DNA from: Clostridia bacterium
Lineage (GTDB): Bacteria; Bacillota; TC1; UBA5767
DNA length: 64,000 nucleotides
Assembly (NCBI GenBank): GCA_016887505.1
Contig: CP069393.1
Coordinates: forward strand, 1,536,001 to 1,600,000
Reading direction: 5' to 3'
Positions within the stretch are counted from its first letter, which is position 1; each line of letters starts with the position of its first letter. Of the stretch, positions 61,843-64,000 are shown piece after piece. Under the pieces are notes generated by a model. The model ran no database searches and had not been told where the DNA came from. It worked only from the letters and a program-made list of their open reading frames with translations. The position numbers were made by a program, and so were the translations under genes.

Positions 61843-63036
61843 TTAGGCTTTCTGCTGAAGCACCTTGATGGCTTCTGAAAGGATCAGCTTCGCATCCAGC
61901 CTCTGAGAGGCAAGAAAACCGACTTGTCCATTGGCAGCATAAAGCTCACTTAGACGCTTGAAGGTTCTGCCCTGTCGGTCTGCGATCCAGTAATACTTGA
62001 AGTCTCCAAAGAGAATCGTCTTTTCACCAGCGGCGATTGTCGGCATATACTGAGATGTAAGGACTGGTCGGTTGATGACGGTATCCGGTGTTCCTGCCTG
62101 AACAGAAGGCTGCCAGAGGTACTGACCTTGACCATCTTTTAGTTTTCTGATGGCTTTGATGGTAGCATCGTTCACAAGGAAGGTCGCATTCTTTCGATAG
62201 GCCGACTTCAAACTATGGTAAAGGTCCAACACCTCGTCAAGGGTGATGGCCGTTGCACTGGCTGTTGTTAAACCAAGACTAGCACCACCAGTAGCATTCA
62301 AAAGTCCGGTAGGCTTGGCTGTACCATTACCAACAAGAAACGCTTCCTCCTCTGATGCACCAATTCTTCTTGCAAACTCTGCTGCGATATATGCTTCAAG
62401 GTCGAAGTAGCTATCATTAAGAAGCTCATCAGATACTTTTAGCATCGTTCCGAGTTTATAAGCAGATAAGGTCACCTGGGTAAAGGCGTCATCGCTCTCT
62501 GCAAAAGCACCCTCTTCATCCATCCAGGCTGCGGAGCCATGACTTGCCACCACAGGGATTTTTCTATCACCATTGCTAGTGTTGATCACATGACAAAGGT
62601 TTCTCAGTAAATTGGCTTCCTGCAGAGCCTGAATCAACTGGTTCTCATATTCATCTGGTACCAGAAAGCCTCCTTCTGAATCTGTCCCAATCTGCAGTGC
62701 GTTTTGAACCGATGGGTTTATCTTGTTTCTCATGGCACCCCAGAAGGCAGTCCGATAATTGTCCGAGGCTCTTCCAGTCTTTTCTTCGCTCATCTTCTCT
62801 GGTCTTGAAGCAAGAGGTTTGCTGATTGCAGCTGAAAGTTCTCTGTCCATCATCTCTTGACGCTCAAGACGTTCGATCTCCTTACCGAAGCTTATCACTT
62901 CATCTTCCATCTTTTCATAGACTGCATTATCTTCAGGTCCAATCAGACCATTCTCCTGTCGATGTTCATCAAGGAATGCCTTGGCCTGTTCCCAAACCTT
63001 CGCGCGTTGTTCTCTTAGTTCTTGAATTTTACTCAT
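61843..63036 (-). CDS. Phage major capsid protein, HK97 fold
   Basis: 397 residues from ATG 63036 (MSKIQELREQ) with GGAGG 9 bases upstream. The first about 110 are a coiled-coil scaffold-like delta domain (EVISFGKEIERLERQEMMDR) that the protease should remove. Then comes the HK97 fold: GTDSEGGFLVPDEYENQLIQ, AYKLGTMLKVSDELLNDSYF, EEAFLVGNGTAKPTGLLNA, ILFGDFKYYWIADRQGRTFK. Confidence 0.96.
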   Translation of the reverse strand: MSKIQELREQRAKVWEQAKAFLDEHRQENGLIGPEDNAVYEKMEDEVISFGKEIERLERQEMMDRELSAAISKPLASRPEKMSEEKTGRASDNYRTAFWGAMRNKINPSVQNALQIGTDSEGGFLVPDEYENQLIQALQEANLLRNLCHVINTSNGDRKIPVVASHGSAAWMDEEGAFAESDDAFTQVTLSAYKLGTMLKVSDELLNDSYFDLEAYIAAEFARRIGASEEEAFLVGNGTAKPTGLLNATGGASLGLTTASATAITLDEVLDLYHSLKSAYRKNATFLVNDATIKAIRKLKDGQGQYLWQPSVQAGTPDTVINRPVLTSQYMPTIAAGEKTILFGDFKYYWIADRQGRTFKRLSELYAANGQVGFLASQRLDAKLILSEAIKVLQQKA

Positions 63037-63041
63037 ATTTA

Positions 63042-63863
63042 TTACCTCCAATTTTCAATCAGCTCCAGCCGTTTTTGTAGCTGGGCAATGGGTATCTGGT
63101 TTTCTGAAATGGCAGGACCCTTTGGGTCCTCTGTAACCGGTAGTTCAAACTCCACATTCTTTTCAGGGTCTGCTTCTTTATCTTTATCCGTGTTTGCCTT
63201 AAGGTACTTCATCCTCGCCTGAATTCCAGGTAGCTTATTTCTTAGAGCGTTTGTCACTGTCATCTGGTCAAAGATAAAGCCACCGGACTTTTCATCTACC
63301 GGTTCTGATTCATAGAGAATCTTGTCGGCAAACTTGAGCTCAATGGCTTTGTTGGCACTCATCCAAGTTTCAGCATCCATCATGTGTGAGATTTTTGCTC
63401 TTGAAAGTCCCGTCTTTGTCTGATAAGCATTGATAATACTTTCCTTTACTTCACTCAGTAGATTGATTCCCACTTGAAGATCCGCAACCTCCCCAGCAAT
63501 AAGCATCGCTGGATTATGAACCATGATTACTGATAGGGGAGATACACACACTTCATCACCTGCCATAGCAATCACAGAAGCGGCACTGGCTGCAAGGCCA
63601 TCCACATGCACACTGATTTTTCCGGGATATTCTTTTAACATGTTGTAAATCTGTGCAGCAGCAAAAGTATCACCACCTGGTGAATGTATCTTCACGACAA
63701 TGGAATCCGAAAGCGGACCACTGCCATAAAGCTCTGTCTTAAACTGTTTAGGGGTGATATCATCATCAAACCAAGAAGACTCTGCAATATAACCTTCAAG
63801 ATGCAAGGTTCTCGCATTAGGCTCGCCTGCTTCGTTCACCACCCATCGCCAAAATTTATCCAT
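63042..63863 (-). CDS. Phage head maturation protease (ClpP-like)
   Basis: 273 residues of S14/ClpP type: KIHSPGGDTFAAAQIYNMLK (oxyanion region), GLAASAASVIAMAGDEV with the catalytic Ser, and SVIMVHNPAMLIAG with the His. The C-terminus is charged and coiled. It cleaves the scaffold part of the capsid protein encoded 5 bp downstream. AAAGGAGGTCGATTTT precedes the ATG. Confidence 0.95.
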   Translation of the reverse strand: MDKFWRWVVNEAGEPNARTLHLEGYIAESSWFDDDITPKQFKTELYGSGPLSDSIVVKIHSPGGDTFAAAQIYNMLKEYPGKISVHVDGLAASAASVIAMAGDEVCVSPLSVIMVHNPAMLIAGEVADLQVGINLLSEVKESIINAYQTKTGLSRAKISHMMDAETWMSANKAIELKFADKILYESEPVDEKSGGFIFDQMTVTNALRNKLPGIQARMKYLKANTDKDKEADPEKNVEFELPVTEDPKGPAISENQIPIAQLQKRLELIENWR

Positions 63864-63919
63864 AAAATCGACCTCCTTTTTTTGTATTAAAAAAACACTC
63901 CTCCATTTGAGAAATGCTG

Positions 63920-64000
63920 TTAATCCTTACATTTTAAGTTTTCCAAACAAATGGCCATAGTTAAACACTTATCTTCAAAACTACTCACCACCACTTGCTT
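63920..64000 (-). CDS. Partial open frame at the window edge, unassigned
   Basis: The minus strand is open from the edge and ends FEDKCLTMAICLENLKCKD with TAA at 63920. A portal protein would be expected upstream of the protease, but this end resembles no portal. It may be a small gene or chance. Confidence 0.25.
   Translation of the reverse strand, partial: KQVVVSSFEDKCLTMAICLENLKCKD

Larger units (their letters stand above)
44500..64000 (-). mobile_element. Prophage, right part (structural, lysis and recombinase modules)
   Basis: All phage genes run on the minus strand in siphovirus order from capsid protease (63.8 kb) to recombinases (44.5 kb). Portal, terminase, replication and repressor genes are not in the window. 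The left boundary must lie near 44.47-44.53 kb, next to IS3 and IS6 scraps. No attachment-site repeat could be identified because the other end is missing. Confidence 0.88.

Noticed and set aside
63920-64000. End of the portal gene
   Set aside because: The residues resemble no portal C-terminus; kept only as a low-confidence partial frame.

Overview
The window looks like the chromosome of a low-GC anaerobic Clostridia-type Firmicute. The signs are rubrerythrin, several S-layer-homology (SLH) proteins, type I cohesin and dockerin modules, AGGAGG-type ribosome binding sites, an OFA-type MFS carrier and a siphovirus prophage of Gram-positive type. No rRNA or tRNA gene was seen. Almost every gene is on the minus strand. 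|| Region 1 (1-20.6 kb) is an accessory region full of insertion-sequence debris. It holds an IS3 element broken by an IS256-family element with a clean 8-bp target duplication, a VOC protein, an OFA-type MFS carrier, a class II Fic protein, two exported surface proteins, an AbiE-type toxin-antitoxin pair, rubrerythrin, and an RHS-type gene with a small membrane protein behind it. Decayed IS6-family copies sit between them, plus a 49-bp perfect palindrome made of two IS6 ends. || Region 2 (20.8-32.2 kb) is the most interesting part. It contains two apparent operons. The upstream one encodes a stand-alone receiver-like protein, a lipoprotein with a solute-binding domain, 7TM region and degenerate kinase, a histidine kinase, and a LuxR-type response regulator. 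The downstream one encodes a second receiver-like protein, an exported dockerin protein, and a cohesin-repeat-SLH anchor protein. Both operons have the same promoter layout: a CTAG..CTAG dyad ending exactly 22 bp before a TATATT -10 box, with no good -35. I infer that the response regulator drives its own operon and the cohesin/dockerin surface operon. || Region 3 (32.3-44.5 kb) has a second, identical IS256-type transposase nested in an IS6 remnant, a PD-(D/E)XK nuclease-like protein, and a giant SLH protein translationally coupled to a one-TM protein and divergent from an HTH regulator. It also has a second copy of the MFS gene in a 1.55-kb segmental duplication, and IS6 and IS3 scraps. || Region 4 (44.5-64 kb) is the right part of a siphovirus-type prophage. 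On the minus strand it runs: protease, HK97-fold capsid, connector and closure proteins, tail tube, tail chaperone with a programmed -1 frameshift at CCCAAAC, tape measure, distal tail and fibres, holin, amidase, an HTH/zinc protein, a SHOCT protein, and four tandem large serine recombinases with intact catalytic motifs. Portal and terminase are not in the window.
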